NCBI RefSeq assembly: GCF_023169965.1
Contig: NZ_AP025592.1
Coordinates: forward strand, 3,410,001 to 3,474,000
Length of the DNA: 64,000 bases
Reading direction: 5' to 3'
Source of the DNA: Anaeromyxobacter paludicola
GTDB taxonomy: Bacteria > Myxococcota > Myxococcia > Myxococcales > Anaeromyxobacteraceae
The position numbers were made by a program, and so were the translations under genes. Under the pieces are notes generated by a model. The model was not told the DNA's origin and searched no databases. It was given only the letters and a program-made list of their open reading frames with translations. Below are positions 26,499 to 36,141 of this stretch, in pieces (the stretch's first letter is position 1; the number at the start of each line of letters is the position of its first letter).

Positions 26499-26792
26499 AT
26501 GTCGCTGTCACTCGAGGAGGTGCGCCGGGTCGCCTCCCTGGCCCGGCTGCGCCTTTCGGCGGAGGAGGAGCGGCTCTTCCAGGGCCAGCTCTCCGCCATC
26601 CTCGACCACGTGAAGCAGCTCGAGGCGCTCGACGTCTCGGCGGTCGAGCCGATGACGCACGCCCTCGCCCAGGGCGAGGTGGGGGCGCTGCGCCCCGACG
26701 AGCCCGCGCCGTCGCTCGACCCGGAGCTGGCGCTCGCCGCCGCCCCGGCGCGCGAGGGGACCGCCTTCCAGGTGCCGAGGATCATCGAGTGA
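26499..26792 (+). CDS. gatC: Asp/Glu-tRNA(Asn/Gln) amidotransferase subunit C
   Basis: A 97-residue chaperone-like subunit that wraps around GatA. Typical motifs are [17 protein letters not shown] and VEPMTHA, and the C-terminal part is AFQVPRIIE. It overlaps gatA by 4 bp. Confidence 0.96.
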   Translation: MSLSLEEVRRVASLARLRLSAEEERLFQGQLSAILDHVKQLEALDVSAVEPMTHALAQGEVGALRPDEPAPSLDPELALAAAPAREGTAFQVPRIIE

Positions 26793-28258
26793 GCGCCGCG
26801 GAGCTTCTCTCGGGATCGATCCAGGAGGCGGCGGCCGCCCTCGACGACCGGACCGTCTCCTCGCTCGAGCTCACCCAGGCGGCGCTCGCGCGCGTCGCCG
26901 AGACCGACGGGCGGCTCGGGGCCTTCCTCGCCGTCACGCCGGAGCGGGCCCTCGACGCCGCCCGCGCCTCCGACGCCCGCCGCGCCCGCGGCGACGCGCG
27001 CGGGCCGCTCGACGGCGTGCCGGTGGCGCTGAAGGACATCTTCCTCACCCAGGGCGTCCCCACCACCGCCGGCTCGCGCATCCTCGAGGGCTACGTCCCG
27101 CCCTACGACGCGACGGTGGTGGAGCGGCTCCAGGCCGCCGGCGCGGTCTCGCTCGGCAAGCTCAACATGGACGAGTTCGCCATGGGCTCGTCCAACGAGA
27201 ACAGCGCCTACAAGCCCTGCCACAACCCCTGGGACCTCGCCCGCACGCCGGGCGGGAGCTCCGGCGGCAGCGCGGCGGCGGTCGCGGCGCGCCAGGTCTT
27301 CGGCACGCTCGGCACCGACACCGGCGGCTCCATCCGCGAGCCGGCCGCCTTCTGCGGCGTGGTGGGGGTGAAGCCGACCTACGGCCGCGTCTCGCGCTTC
27401 GGCGTCATCGCCTTCGCGAGCTCGCTCGACCAGCCGGGCCCGTTCGGCAAGACCGTCGCCGACGCGGCGCTCCTGCTCGGCGCCGTCGCCGGCCACGACC
27501 CCCGCGACGCCACCAGCAGCACCCGGCCGGTGGACGACTACCTCGCCGGCCTCGAGGGCGGCGCCGCCGGGCTGCGCGTCGGCGTGCCGCGCGAGTGGTT
27601 CCAGGAGGGGCTCGAGCCGGGCGTGGAGCGGGCCGTCCGCGGCGCGCTCGCCGCCTACGAGCGGCTCGGCGCGAAGCTCGTCGAGGTCTCGCTGCCCCAC
27701 GCGAAGTACGCCGTGGCGGCCTACTACCTCATCGCGCCGGCCGAGGCCTCCTCCAACCTGGCCCGCTACGACGGCGTGCGCTACGGCCTGCGCGCCAAGG
27801 CCTCCGCGCTCAAGGAGATGTACGCCGAGACCCGCGAGCAGGGCTTCGGGCCGGAGCCGAAGCGGCGCATCATGCTCGGCACCTACGCGCTCAGCGCCGG
27901 CTACTACGACGCCTACTACCTGCGCGCCCAGAAGGTCCGCACGCTCATCCGGCGCGACTTCGACGAGGCCTTCGCGCGCTGCGACGTGGTGGCCGGCCCG
28001 GTGACGCCCACCGCGGCCTTCCGGCTCGGCGAGAAGGTGGACGACCCGCTGCAGATGTACCTCGCCGACATCTACACCATCCCCTGCAACCTGGCGGCGC
28101 TCCCCGGCCTCTCGCTCCCGTGCGGCCTGCACGAGGGGCAGGGGCTGCCGGTGGGGCTGCAGCTCGTCGGCCGCCCCTTCGACGAGGCGACGCTGCTCCG
28201 CGCCGCCCGCGCGCTGGAGCGCGAGCAGGGCCCGCTGCCCGCGCCGGCGGGGGTGTAG
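26789..28258 (+). CDS. gatA: Asp/Glu-tRNA(Asn/Gln) amidotransferase subunit A
   Basis: A 489-residue amidase subunit that releases ammonia from glutamine. The amidase triad is K82 (VALKDIF), cis-S157 (TPGGSSGGS) and nucleophile S181 ([11 protein letters not shown]). The start is GTG within the gatC stop. Together with GatB it converts Glu-tRNA(Gln) and/or Asp-tRNA(Asn), which suggests this organism uses an indirect charging route. Confidence 0.97.
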   Translation: MSAAELLSGSIQEAAAALDDRTVSSLELTQAALARVAETDGRLGAFLAVTPERALDAARASDARRARGDARGPLDGVPVALKDIFLTQGVPTTAGSRILEGYVPPYDATVVERLQAAGAVSLGKLNMDEFAMGSSNENSAYKPCHNPWDLARTPGGSSGGSAAAVAARQVFGTLGTDTGGSIREPAAFCGVVGVKPTYGRVSRFGVIAFASSLDQPGPFGKTVADAALLLGAVAGHDPRDATSSTRPVDDYLAGLEGGAAGLRVGVPREWFQEGLEPGVERAVRGALAAYERLGAKLVEVSLPHAKYAVAAYYLIAPAEASSNLARYDGVRYGLRAKASALKEMYAETREQGFGPEPKRRIMLGTYALSAGYYDAYYLRAQKVRTLIRRDFDEAFARCDVVAGPVTPTAAFRLGEKVDDPLQMYLADIYTIPCNLAALPGLSLPCGLHEGQGLPVGLQLVGRPFDEATLLRAARALEREQGPLPAPAGV

Positions 28259-28264
28259 CCGAAG

Positions 28265-28723
28265 ATGCCGCTCGACCGGCGCGCCCCGCGGCAGGTGGCG
28301 GTCTGGATCTGGACCGGCATGCTCTGCATGTCGGCGGCGTTCCTCGTCACCACCCTCACGCTGGCGGTGCCCCCGCGCGTCGCCGCCTGGGCCACCCCCT
28401 GGCTGTTCTGGGTCTCGGTGGCGGTGGCGGCCGCCGCGGTGGTGCTCTCTCGCCACCTGCCGCTCCGGATCACGCCGCGCCAGGCCGGCGGGCGGCCCGA
28501 GGTGGTCGCCACGGCGCGCCTGCTCGTCGGCTGGTCGCTCTGCGCCGGCGCGGGGGCCTTCGCGCTCCTGGCGCGCGTCGCCTCCGCGGACCCGCGGCTG
28601 GTGGGGGTGTTCGTCCTCTGCCAGTTCGGCGTCCTCACCCTCTACCCCAGCCCGAGCCGCTGGGCCCTCATGGCCGACCTGCCCGACGTTCCCATGGCCG
28701 GCCCGGGGCGAATGGTGCGATAG
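28265..28723 (+). CDS. Four-helix membrane protein of unknown function
   Basis: A 152-residue hydrophobic protein with about four transmembrane helices. It sits 6 bp after gatA and 4 bp before gatB, so it is within the gat operon. I do not recognise a family. No catalytic motif is seen. Confidence 0.8.
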   Translation: MPLDRRAPRQVAVWIWTGMLCMSAAFLVTTLTLAVPPRVAAWATPWLFWVSVAVAAAAVVLSRHLPLRITPRQAGGRPEVVATARLLVGWSLCAGAGAFALLARVASADPRLVGVFVLCQFGVLTLYPSPSRWALMADLPDVPMAGPGRMVR

Positions 28724-28727
28724 CGAC

Positions 28728-30179
28728 ATGCCCGTCTCCGACTTCGAGGTGGTGATGGGGCTGGAGGTGCACGCCCAGCTCCTCACCCGGACCAAGATCT
28801 TCTGCGGCTGCTCCACCGCCTTCGGCGCGGAGCCCAACCACCACGTCTGCCCGGTCTGCCTGGCGCTCCCGGGCGTGCTCCCGCGCCTCAACGCCGAGGT
28901 GGTGGAGTTCGCGGTGCGCACCGGGCTCGCGCTCGGCTGCGAGATCCAGCCCAAGAGCGTCTTCGCGCGGAAGAACTACTTCTACCCGGACCTGCCGAAG
29001 GGCTACCAGATCAGCCAGTACGAGCTGCCGGTCTGCCTCGGCGGCGGCGTGGACATCGAGGTGGACGGGGTCCCGAAGCGGATCCGGCTCACCCGCATCC
29101 ACATGGAGGAGGACGCCGGCAAGAGCGTGCACGACGCGCTCGGCGGCTCGGCGGTGGACCTGAACCGCGCCGGCGTGCCGCTCCTCGAGATCGTCTCCGA
29201 GCCCGACCTGCGCTCGGTGGACGAGGCGGTCGCCTACCTCAAGGAGCTGCGCGCGATCCTCATGGCCCTCGGCGTGAACGACGGGAACCTCGAGGAGGGC
29301 TCGTTCCGCTGCGACGCCAACGTGAGCGTCCGGCCGCGCGGGCAGGCGGCGCTGGGGCAGCGCTGCGAGATCAAGAACATGAACTCCTTCCGCTATCTCA
29401 AGCAGGCGGTGGAGTACGAGGTGGCGCGGCAGGTGGAGCTCGTCGAGGCGGGCGGGAAGGTGGAGCAGGAGACCCGCCTCTTCGACCCGGACCGGGGCGA
29501 GACGCGGGCCATGCGCAGCAAGGAGGACGCGCACGACTACCGCTACTTCCCCGAGCCCGACCTCCCGCCGCTGCTCGTGGACGCCGCCTTCGTGGAGCGG
29601 GTGCGGGGGACGCTGCCGGAGCTGCCGCGCGCCCGCGCCGCCCGCTACCGCGAGGCGCTGCAGCTCTCGGCCTACGACGCCGGGGTGCTGGTGGCCGACG
29701 CCGGCGTGGCCGGCTTCTTCGACGCCGCCCTCGCGGCGTACGGCGGCGGGCCGGAGCGGGCCAAGAAGGTCGCCAACTGGGTGAACGGCGAGGTGGCCCG
29801 GCTCGCCAACGAGACCGGCCTCGCGCCGCGCGACTGGAAGCTCGCCCCCGCGGCGCTCGCCTCCCTGCTCCGGCTCCTCGACGCGGGCACGCTCGGCGGC
29901 CCCGGCGCCAAGCAGGTGCTGGAGGTGCTCTTCCGCGAGGGCGGCGACCCCGAGGCGGTGGTGAAGGAGAAGGGGCTCGCGCAGGTCTCCGACGAGGGGG
30001 CCATCGAGGCGGCGGTGGACGAGGTGCTGGCCGCGAGCCCGGTCGAGGTGGAGCGCTACCGGGGCGGGAACCGGAAGCTCATCGGCTTTTTCGTCGGGCA
30101 GGTGATGAAGCGCATGCGCGGCAAGGGCAACCCGGCGGTGGTGAACGCGCTCCTCGAGAAGAAGCTCGGGGGCGCCTGA
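28728..30179 (+). CDS. gatB: Asp/Glu-tRNA(Asn/Gln) amidotransferase subunit B
   Basis: A 483-residue kinase/transamidase subunit. The N-terminus is [23 protein letters not shown] with the paired-Cys knuckle, completed by CPVCLALPG. The core has [16 protein letters not shown]. The C-terminal helical and YqeY-like tail ends in [19 protein letters not shown]. The length is normal. It overlaps the next small gene by one base (TGATG). Confidence 0.97.
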   Translation: MPVSDFEVVMGLEVHAQLLTRTKIFCGCSTAFGAEPNHHVCPVCLALPGVLPRLNAEVVEFAVRTGLALGCEIQPKSVFARKNYFYPDLPKGYQISQYELPVCLGGGVDIEVDGVPKRIRLTRIHMEEDAGKSVHDALGGSAVDLNRAGVPLLEIVSEPDLRSVDEAVAYLKELRAILMALGVNDGNLEEGSFRCDANVSVRPRGQAALGQRCEIKNMNSFRYLKQAVEYEVARQVELVEAGGKVEQETRLFDPDRGETRAMRSKEDAHDYRYFPEPDLPPLLVDAAFVERVRGTLPELPRARAARYREALQLSAYDAGVLVADAGVAGFFDAALAAYGGGPERAKKVANWVNGEVARLANETGLAPRDWKLAPAALASLLRLLDAGTLGGPGAKQVLEVLFREGGDPEAVVKEKGLAQVSDEGAIEAAVDEVLAASPVEVERYRGGNRKLIGFFVGQVMKRMRGKGNPAVVNALLEKKLGGA

Positions 30180-30397
30180 TGGCCTGGGCGGGCTGGGGCG
30201 CCGGTCCCGCCGGCGCCGGCTCGGCCGGCGGCCCGTCGCGCGCCTTCCTCTGGGCGCTCGCGGCGGTGGGCGCCGCCATCGCGGCGGCGCTCTGGAAGGA
30301 CGGCCGGGCCTCCGGCGCCCTGTTCTCGGCCGCTGCGGCGGCCTACTTCGCCCTGCGCGCCTCGGGCGTGCTCGGGCCACGGAAGGACGACGAATGA
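30179..30397 (+). CDS. Small hydrophobic protein
   Basis: 72 residues with two short hydrophobic segments (about 21-40 and 46-61). Its ATG overlaps the gatB stop, and its own stop overlaps the mtnA start, so it is translationally coupled on both sides. I recognise no family. Codon use matches the neighbours. Confidence 0.65.
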   Translation: MAWAGWGAGPAGAGSAGGPSRAFLWALAAVGAAIAAALWKDGRASGALFSAAAAAYFALRASGVLGPRKDDE

Positions 30398-31410
30398 CCC
30401 CCCGCGAACCCTTGCGCCCGGTGGGCTACGACGACGCCGCCGACCGGGTGCGGCTCCTCGACCAGCGCAAGCTGCCGGCCGTGGAGACCTGGCTCGAGCT
30501 CGAGACGGCGGAGCAGGTGGCGGACGCCATCCGGACCCTCGCCGTCCGCGGCGCCCCGGCCATCGGCGTGGCGGCGGCCTACGGCGTGGCGGTCGAGGCC
30601 CGGCGCGGCGCCTCCCCGGAGCGGCTGCGCGAGGCCTCGCGGCTCATCGCCTCGGCCCGGCCCACCGCGGTGAACCTGGCCTGGGCGGTGGCGCGGATGT
30701 CCCGCCGGCTCGAGGCCGGGCCGGCGGCGCTCCTCGCCGAGGCGCACGCCATCCGGGACGAGGACGAGGCCTCCTGCCGCCGCATGGGCGCGCTCGGGGC
30801 GCCGCTCCTCCCGCGGGGCGCGCGGGTGCTCACCCACTGCAACGCCGGCGCGCTCGCCACCGCCGGCTACGGCACCGCCCTCGGCCTGGTGCGCGCCGCG
30901 GTGGAGGCGGGGAACCCCGTCACCGTCTTCGCCGACGAGACCCGCCCCTTCTTCCAGGGCGCGCGGCTCACCGCCTGGGAGCTGCAGCGCGACGGGATCC
31001 CGGTGACGGTCCTCACCGACGGCATGGCCGGCTGGCTCATGCAGCGGGGCGAGATCTCCTGCGTGGTGGTCGGGTCCGACCGGATCGCCGCCAACGGCGA
31101 CGTCTGCAACAAGATCGGGACCTACGCGCTCGCGGTGCTGGCGCGCCACCACGGGCTGCCGTTCTACGTGGCCGCCCCCTGGAGCACCGTGGACCTCGCC
31201 ACCGCGCGCGGCGCCGACATCCCCATCGAGGAGCGGGGCGCCGACGAGGTGGTGCGGATCAACGGCGCCCTCATCGCCCCCGAGGGCGTGCCGGCGCGCT
31301 ATCCGGCCTTCGACGTCACGCCGGCGGCGCTGGTGACCGCGATCGTGACCGAGCGCGGGGTGGCCGACGGCGACCTCGCCGCGGCGCTCCGGCGGCTCGC
31401 CGGCGCCTGA
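30394..31410 (+). CDS. mtnA: S-methyl-5-thioribose-1-phosphate isomerase
   Basis: A 338-residue enzyme of the methionine salvage pathway that converts methylthioribose-1-phosphate to methylthioribulose-1-phosphate. Motifs are RGAPAIG, the catalytic Cys C149 ([14 protein letters not shown]) and Asp D229 ([14 protein letters not shown]). Other salvage genes are not in the window. A perfect palindrome follows 24 bp after the stop. Confidence 0.96.
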   Translation: MTPREPLRPVGYDDAADRVRLLDQRKLPAVETWLELETAEQVADAIRTLAVRGAPAIGVAAAYGVAVEARRGASPERLREASRLIASARPTAVNLAWAVARMSRRLEAGPAALLAEAHAIRDEDEASCRRMGALGAPLLPRGARVLTHCNAGALATAGYGTALGLVRAAVEAGNPVTVFADETRPFFQGARLTAWELQRDGIPVTVLTDGMAGWLMQRGEISCVVVGSDRIAANGDVCNKIGTYALAVLARHHGLPFYVAAPWSTVDLATARGADIPIEERGADEVVRINGALIAPEGVPARYPAFDVTPAALVTAIVTERGVADGDLAAALRRLAGA

Positions 31411-31433
31411 GCGGCGCGGGGCTCCTGGCCGGG

Positions 31434-31453
31434 CCTCCCCGCCGGCGGGGAGG
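31434..31453 (+). terminator. Palindromic terminator-like hairpin
   Basis: A perfect 20-bp palindrome with half-site CCTCCCCGCC lies between mtnA and the potassium channel gene. It has no T-run, so the call is structural. Confidence 0.45.
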
Positions 31454-31526
31454 GGGCGACGTGGGCTCCTCCCGGGCGATCGGGCGCAGTGGGGCGAACC
31501 GCGCGCCCGCCGCTTAGGAAGACCGG

Positions 31527-32453
31527 ATGCGGCGCGAGCGCACCACCCCGATCGGCGACCGGGTCGGCCGGATGCGGTCGGAGTACGGGGCCGGGCGCGA
31601 GATCGAGGTGCTGGGGATCCCCCGCCACCCCTTCCTCGACGCCTACCACCACCTGCTCACCGCCTCCTGGCCGCGGCTCATCTCGCTCGCGCTGGCGGTG
31701 TTCCTGGGGGCGAACGGCCTCTTCGCGGTCGGGTACTTCACCTGCGGCGGCGTGGAGGGGGCGCGCCCCGGCTCCTTCCGCGACGCCTTCTTCTTCAGCA
31801 TCCAGACCATGGCCACCATCGGCTACGGCCGGATGTCCCCGGTGTCGCTCGGCGCCCACGTCCTCGTGGCCCTGGAGGCCTTCAGCGGCCTCTTCGCGCT
31901 CGCCTTCATGACCAGCCTCTTCTTCGCCAAGTTCGCCCGCCCGAGCGCGCGGGTGCTCTTCAGCGAGGTGGTGGTGGTGAGCGACTACGACGGGGTCCCC
32001 TCGCTCATGCTCCGGATGGCCAACGCCCGCGCCAACCAGATCGTGGAGGCCCAGGTGCACCTCTCGCTGGTGCGCGACGAGGTGACGGCGGAGGGGCAGC
32101 GGGTGCGGCGGGTGCGCGACCTGGCGCTGCGGCGGAGCCAGTCGCCGATGTTCGCCATCTCCTGGACGGCCATCCACCCCATCGACCCGGGGAGCCCCTT
32201 CTACGGGAGCTCGGCGGAGCTCTGCCGCGAGAGCGAGACCGACCTCATCGTCACCCTCATCGGCTTCGACGAGAGCCTCTCGCAGACGGTCCACGCCCGT
32301 CACTCCTACCGGCCGGAGGCCATCCTGTTCGGGCGGCGCTTCGTGGACCTGTTCGCCTTCGGCGAGAGCGGGGTGCGGACCATCGACTACCGGCGCTTCC
32401 ACGACACGGAGCCGGGGACGCTCAGCTGGCCGTCCCCGGGCTCGACCGGCTAG
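31527..32453 (+). CDS. Inward-rectifier potassium channel, KirBac type
   Basis: 308 residues. Two transmembrane helices (about residues 50-75 and 108-135) flank a pore helix and the K+ selectivity filter TIGYG (97-101). The large C-terminal immunoglobulin-like cytoplasmic domain (about 140-295) contains the Kir-type strand pattern (LMLRMANARANQIVEAQV). The slide helix region before TM1 is present (HPFLDAYHHLLT). It would form a tetramer in the inner membrane. The stop shares CTAG with the convergent neighbour. Confidence 0.94.
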   Translation: MRRERTTPIGDRVGRMRSEYGAGREIEVLGIPRHPFLDAYHHLLTASWPRLISLALAVFLGANGLFAVGYFTCGGVEGARPGSFRDAFFFSIQTMATIGYGRMSPVSLGAHVLVALEAFSGLFALAFMTSLFFAKFARPSARVLFSEVVVVSDYDGVPSLMLRMANARANQIVEAQVHLSLVRDEVTAEGQRVRRVRDLALRRSQSPMFAISWTAIHPIDPGSPFYGSSAELCRESETDLIVTLIGFDESLSQTVHARHSYRPEAILFGRRFVDLFAFGESGVRTIDYRRFHDTEPGTLSWPSPGSTG

Positions 32454-32890
32454 TCCCGATCGTGGCCGTGGCCGTGGCCGTGTCCCTCGCCGTGGCCGTG
32501 CCCCTCGTGCTTCCACTCCTTGCGCTCGCGCTTCTCCTCGCGCCGCGCCTCCTTCCGCTCCTCCTTGCGCCAGTGCTTGTACTGGCCGGGCGGCAGCCGG
32601 TAGATGGGCGCCGGGACGGCGCGGTCCTCGACCACCACCCAGCCGGCGCGCCGGTCGCGGGCGCGGTACCAGCGGCCGTCCTGCCGCATCCACCAGTAGC
32701 GGCGGTGGAAGAAGATTTCCTGATCGGAGTTCTCGATCACCTGGACGCCCGGCTGGACCACCACCAGGGGAGGGGCGACCGGCACCGGTACGCCGAGCTG
32801 CACGGCGACGTTGACCTGCGCCTCGGCGGCGCTGGAGAGGAGGAGGACCGCGAGGGGAGGCAGGAGGAGGAGCTTGAGTGAGTGTCCCAT
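32450..32890 (-). CDS. Secreted protein with His-Gly-rich tail
   Basis: 146 residues. A signal peptide (cleavage near AEA-QV) is followed by a small domain with YWWMRQDGRWYRARD, which resembles short aromatic repeat motifs of periplasmic proteins. Next comes a strongly basic/acidic helix (EERKEARREEKRERKEW) and a tail of HG/HE repeats, likely to bind metal such as nickel, zinc or copper. Function unknown. It is convergent with the K+ channel gene and divergent from rplU. Confidence 0.8.
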   Translation of the reverse strand: MGHSLKLLLLPPLAVLLLSSAAEAQVNVAVQLGVPVPVAPPLVVVQPGVQVIENSDQEIFFHRRYWWMRQDGRWYRARDRRAGWVVVEDRAVPAPIYRLPPGQYKHWRKEERKEARREEKRERKEWKHEGHGHGEGHGHGHGHDRD

Positions 32891-32943
32891 GATCTGGGGA
32901 GGCTACCTCGACTCCCCCACGTGCGATCAAGGGGCCGGAATCC

Positions 32944-32973
32944 TTGACAGCCCCGGCGCGGCGATCGTATAGA
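32944..32973 (+). promoter_or_regulatory. Sigma-70 type promoter of rplU-rpmA
   Basis: TTGACA (32944-32949), an 18-bp spacer and TATAGA (32968-32973). The 5' leader would be about 85 nt and ends with AAGGAG ahead of the rplU ATG. Confidence 0.75.
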
Positions 32974-33063
32974 ACCGCCCTTCCGGAGAACCGGCTCGGC
33001 CGCGCGTTGGCGCGAAAGGTTGCCAGGTCGGCGAAACTCCCAAGGAAATCCAAGGAGCATCCG

Positions 33064-33369
33064 ATGTACGCGGTGATCAGGACCGGCGGCAAGCAGTATC
33101 GCGTGACCGAGGGCGACCGTCTCAAGGTGGAGAAGGTCGAGGCCGAGGTCGGCGGGAAGCTCACGTTCGACGTGCTGCTCGTCGGCGGCGAGGGCGAGGC
33201 CAAGGTCGGCCGCCCCGTGGTCGAGGGCGCTGCGGTGGAGGGCGAGGTCGTCTCCCACGGCAAGCACAAGAAGGTGATCAACTTCCGCAAGAAGAAGGAA
33301 GGCTGGACGAAGAAGCGCGGCCACCGCCAGCCGTTCACCGAGGTCCGCATCACCGCGGTCCGCGCCTAG
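33064..33369 (+). CDS. rplU: 50S ribosomal protein L21
   Basis: A 101-residue protein with typical [13 protein letters not shown] at the N-terminus and [22 protein letters not shown] near the end. The ATG follows an AAGGAG site. It is the first gene of the usual rplU-rpmA-obgE arrangement. Confidence 0.98.
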   Translation: MYAVIRTGGKQYRVTEGDRLKVEKVEAEVGGKLTFDVLLVGGEGEAKVGRPVVEGAAVEGEVVSHGKHKKVINFRKKKEGWTKKRGHRQPFTEVRITAVRA

Positions 33370-33395
33370 GCGCCGCCAAGGAAGGATAGAAGCAA

Positions 33396-33656
33396 ATGGC
33401 TCACAAAAAGGGACAGGGCTCCTCGCGCAACGGCCGTGACTCTCCCGGCCAGCGCCGCGGCGTCAAGGTGTACGGCTCCGAGCAGGTGCTCGCCGGCAAC
33501 ATCATCGTGCGTCAGTGCGGCACGCTCTTCCACCCCGGCGCCAACGTCGGGATGGGGCGTGACTACACCATCTACGCCACGATCGACGGCGAGGTGAAGT
33601 ACGAGACCAAGCGCGGCGACCGCCGCGTGGTCTCGGTGCTCCCCAAGGCCTCCTAG
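33396..33656 (+). CDS. rpmA: 50S ribosomal protein L27
   Basis: An 86-residue protein starting [16 protein letters not shown], with no N-terminal extension of the Firmicutes type, so no Prp protease processing is needed. It lies 26 bp after rplU with a strong AAGGAAGG site. Confidence 0.98.
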   Translation: MAHKKGQGSSRNGRDSPGQRRGVKVYGSEQVLAGNIIVRQCGTLFHPGANVGMGRDYTIYATIDGEVKYETKRGDRRVVSVLPKAS

Positions 33657-33679
33657 GCCTCGGGCAGAGCAGCCGGCGC

Positions 33680-33715
33680 GACGCCGCGGGCCCTTCGAAG
33701 GGGCGCCGCGGCGTC
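33680..33715 (+). terminator. Terminator hairpin after rpmA
   Basis: An outer stem GACGCCGCG / CGCGGCGTC and an inner arm CCCTTCGAAGGG, followed by TGCGTTTCC. It may partly insulate obgE from the ribosomal-protein genes. Confidence 0.6.
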
Positions 33716-33753
33716 TGCGTTTCCGGGGTCCCTCCGATGAAGGCGGTGCGCGC

Positions 33754-34818
33754 GTGAAGTTCGTCGACCAGGTCCAGATCTACGTGAAGGCCGGCGACGG
33801 CGGCGACGGCGCCATCGCCTGGCGGCGCGAGAAGTTCATCCCCCGCGGCGGCCCGGCCGGCGGCGACGGCGGCAACGGCGGCGACGTGGTGCTGGTGGTC
33901 GATCCGCAGCTCTCCACGCTGCTCGACTTCCGCTACGTCCGCGAGCACAAGGCCCGCAACGGCGAGAAGGGGCGCGGGTCGGACCAGAACGGCGCCGACG
34001 GCGCGCCGCTCGAGGTGAAGGTCCCGCCGGGCACGGTGGTGAAGGACCTCGGCACCGGCGAGGTGCTCGCCGATCTCGCGGTGGGCGACCGGTTCGTGGT
34101 GGCCAAGGGCGGCAAGGGCGGCCTCGGCAACATGAACTTCGCCACCTCGACCAACCAGGCGCCCAAGTACGCCGAGCCGGGCACGCCGGGCGAGGAGAAG
34201 AACCTCCAGCTCGAGCTGAAGCTCCTCGCCGACGTGGGCATCATCGGCTACCCGAACGCCGGCAAGTCCACCCTCATCAGCCGCATCTCGCGGGCCAAGC
34301 CCAAGATCGCCGACTACCCGTTCACCACCATCACCCCGAACCTGGGCGTGGTCTCGTGGCGCAACGAGCGCAGCTTCGTGGTGGCCGACATCCCGGGGCT
34401 CATCGAGGGGGCGCACCAGGGCGCCGGGCTCGGCCACCAGTTCCTGCGCCACGTGGAGCGCTGCCGGGTGCTGGTGCACCTCGTGGATCCGGCCGCGCCG
34501 GGCGAGGGGCGCAGCCCCAAGGCCGACTACGAGTCGATCAACCGCGAGCTGAAGCTCTACTCGCCCGAGCTCGCGACGAAGCCGCAGATCGTGGCGCTCT
34601 CGAAGCAGGACCTCCCCGAGGCGCGCGAGCAGGTGAAGGCGTTCCAGAAGCTCTTCGCCCGCCGCAAGGTGAAGCCGACGGTGCTCGCCCTCTCGGCGGT
34701 CACCGGCGAGGGGCTCGACGCGCTCCTCGACGCCGTGGCCGGCGTGCTCTGGGGCGGGGAGGGCGGCGAGAAGGCGGCCCCGCGCAAGAAGGTGGGGAAG
34801 CCGAGGGCGGCGCGGTGA
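33754..34818 (+). CDS. obgE: GTPase Obg/CgtA
   Basis: A 354-residue essential GTPase in ribosome assembly and stress signalling. The Gly-rich Obg fold is at residues 1-158 (GDGGDGAIAWRREK). The G domain carries GYPNAGKST (from about 166), DIPGLIEGA and SKQD. The C-terminal tail is short and Lys-rich. The start is GTG. A six-codon minigene (ATG 33737 to TGA 33757) overlaps this start codon. Confidence 0.97.
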   Translation: MKFVDQVQIYVKAGDGGDGAIAWRREKFIPRGGPAGGDGGNGGDVVLVVDPQLSTLLDFRYVREHKARNGEKGRGSDQNGADGAPLEVKVPPGTVVKDLGTGEVLADLAVGDRFVVAKGGKGGLGNMNFATSTNQAPKYAEPGTPGEEKNLQLELKLLADVGIIGYPNAGKSTLISRISRAKPKIADYPFTTITPNLGVVSWRNERSFVVADIPGLIEGAHQGAGLGHQFLRHVERCRVLVHLVDPAAPGEGRSPKADYESINRELKLYSPELATKPQIVALSKQDLPEAREQVKAFQKLFARRKVKPTVLALSAVTGEGLDALLDAVAGVLWGGEGGEKAAPRKKVGKPRAAR

Positions 34819-35465
34819 CCCGCGCCGTCGAGGAGGCCGAGTTCCTCCTGCCCGAGCGCAAGGCGCGCATCGACCGGGCGGTGGCGAACCGCACCCGCAC
34901 CCTCACCGTGGTGATGGAGGCGCTCTGCGACGCGCAGAACGTCAACGCGGTGCTGCGCACCTGCGAGGCCTTCGGCGTGCAGCAGGTCCACGTGATCGAG
35001 GGGGTGATGAAGGCCTTCGATCGCAACAAGAAGATCAGCCAGAACGCCGACAAGTGGCTCGACGTGCGCCGGTGGGAGCGGACCGCCGACTGCCTCGACC
35101 ACCTCGCGGGCGAGGGGTTCACCCTCTACGCCACCCACCTCGACGACGGCGCCGTGCCGCTCGCGGAGCTCTCCTTCGCCGACAAGGTGGCGCTGGTCTT
35201 CGGCAACGAGCACGCCGGGGTGTCGCCGGAGGCGCTCTCGCGCTGCCACGCCCGCTACGTCATCCCCATGCTCGGCCTCGTGCAGTCGCTCAACGTGTCG
35301 GTGGCCGCGGCGGTGAGCCTCGCCCGCGCGGTGGAGCGCCGCACCGTGGAGCGCGGCCGCCACGGCGACCTCTCCGAGGTCGAGGCCCGGGCGCTCCGGG
35401 AGCGGTTCTACGTGCAGGCCGTGAAGCAGCGCTCGCGGATCGCGCGGGCGCTCCGGGACCGCTGA
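34815..35465 (+). CDS. trmH: tRNA (guanosine-2'-O-)-methyltransferase, TrmH type
   Basis: A 216-residue SPOUT-class (trefoil knot) enzyme. The three family motifs are NVNAVLRTCEAFG, LVFGNEHAGVS and MLGLVQSLNVSVAAAVSL. The N-terminal and C-terminal helical extensions match TrmH, which methylates G18 of tRNA, better than RlmB. GTG start, 4-bp overlap with obgE. Confidence 0.9.
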   Translation: MTRAVEEAEFLLPERKARIDRAVANRTRTLTVVMEALCDAQNVNAVLRTCEAFGVQQVHVIEGVMKAFDRNKKISQNADKWLDVRRWERTADCLDHLAGEGFTLYATHLDDGAVPLAELSFADKVALVFGNEHAGVSPEALSRCHARYVIPMLGLVQSLNVSVAAAVSLARAVERRTVERGRHGDLSEVEARALRERFYVQAVKQRSRIARALRDR

Positions 35466-35607
35466 GCCCCCCGAGGTTCCCCGGAGGGGGTGCGGCGGCG
35501 GAGCCCGTCGCTGGGGCCGCGCCGCGCCGGAGTCGCGGCGCACCCGGCCCGCGCTGCCGAGGCTTCGCGGCCTTGCGCGGGCACGGCGCGTGCTCCGCCC
35601 CGTCGCC

Positions 35608-36141
35608 ATGGCGCGCCTCGCCGTCCTCGCCCTCGCCTCCCTCCTCTGCGCCCTCCCCGCCTCGGCCGCCGCGGGCCGGTTCTCGCTGCGGGTCTCGGTC
35701 GGGGACCCGCTCGCCGACGCCCGGCTGATGGGGCTCGACGGCCGGCCGGTCCGGCTCCTCGCCGACCGCGCCCCCACCGTGTTCCTCTTCCTGCGCCCCG
35801 GCGACGAGGGCTCGCGCGAGGCGCTCCAGGGGCTCCTCGCCCTCCGCGCCGCGCTGGCCGGCAAGCCGGTGCGGCTCGTCGCGGTGGTCTCGCCCGCGGA
35901 TGGGCCGGAGCGGGTCCGGGCGCTCCTCCGGGACTCGCCGGGGCTCACGGTGCTCGTGGACCGCGGCGACGCCCTGCACGCGCGGCTCGGCACCTTCCCG
36001 CTGCCGGCGGTCGGGCTCGCCGGGCCAGACCACCGGCTCGCCGCCTTCGAGCCCTGGACCGACCGGGACGAGACGGCCGCGCTCGCGCGCGCCATCGAGG
36101 AGCTGCTCGACGGTCCGACCGTCGCGGCGGCCTGGCGCTAG
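35608..36141 (+). CDS. Secreted thioredoxin-fold protein lacking the CxxC motif
   Basis: 177 residues from ATG 35608, which gives a clean signal peptide (ends ASA-AAG). A GTG six codons upstream is possible. The pattern (PLADARLMGLDGRPVRL, then PTVFLFLRPGDEG, then LVAVVSPADGPERVRALL) matches redoxin/AhpC-TSA domains. The redox CxxC position is replaced by RPGDEGSRE, and the mature part has no Cys. It is therefore probably a structural or binding protein, not a redox enzyme. It is convergent with the pseudouridine synthase gene and shares a CTAG stop. Confidence 0.75.
   Translation: MARLAVLALASLLCALPASAAAGRFSLRVSVGDPLADARLMGLDGRPVRLLADRAPTVFLFLRPGDEGSREALQGLLALRAALAGKPVRLVAVVSPADGPERVRALLRDSPGLTVLVDRGDALHARLGTFPLPAVGLAGPDHRLAAFEPWTDRDETAALARAIEELLDGPTVAAAWR

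Noticed and set aside
30330-30394. SAM or other riboswitch before mtnA
   Set aside because: mtnA is translationally coupled to the preceding gene with no leader, so a riboswitch has no room.
32974-33063. L21 leader regulatory RNA
   Set aside because: The leader has no convincing conserved stem; known L21 leaders are of Firmicutes and do not match.
35590-35607. GTG 35590 as start of the redoxin-like protein
   Set aside because: It adds six residues and weakens the signal-peptide start; ATG 35608 gives a normal n-region.
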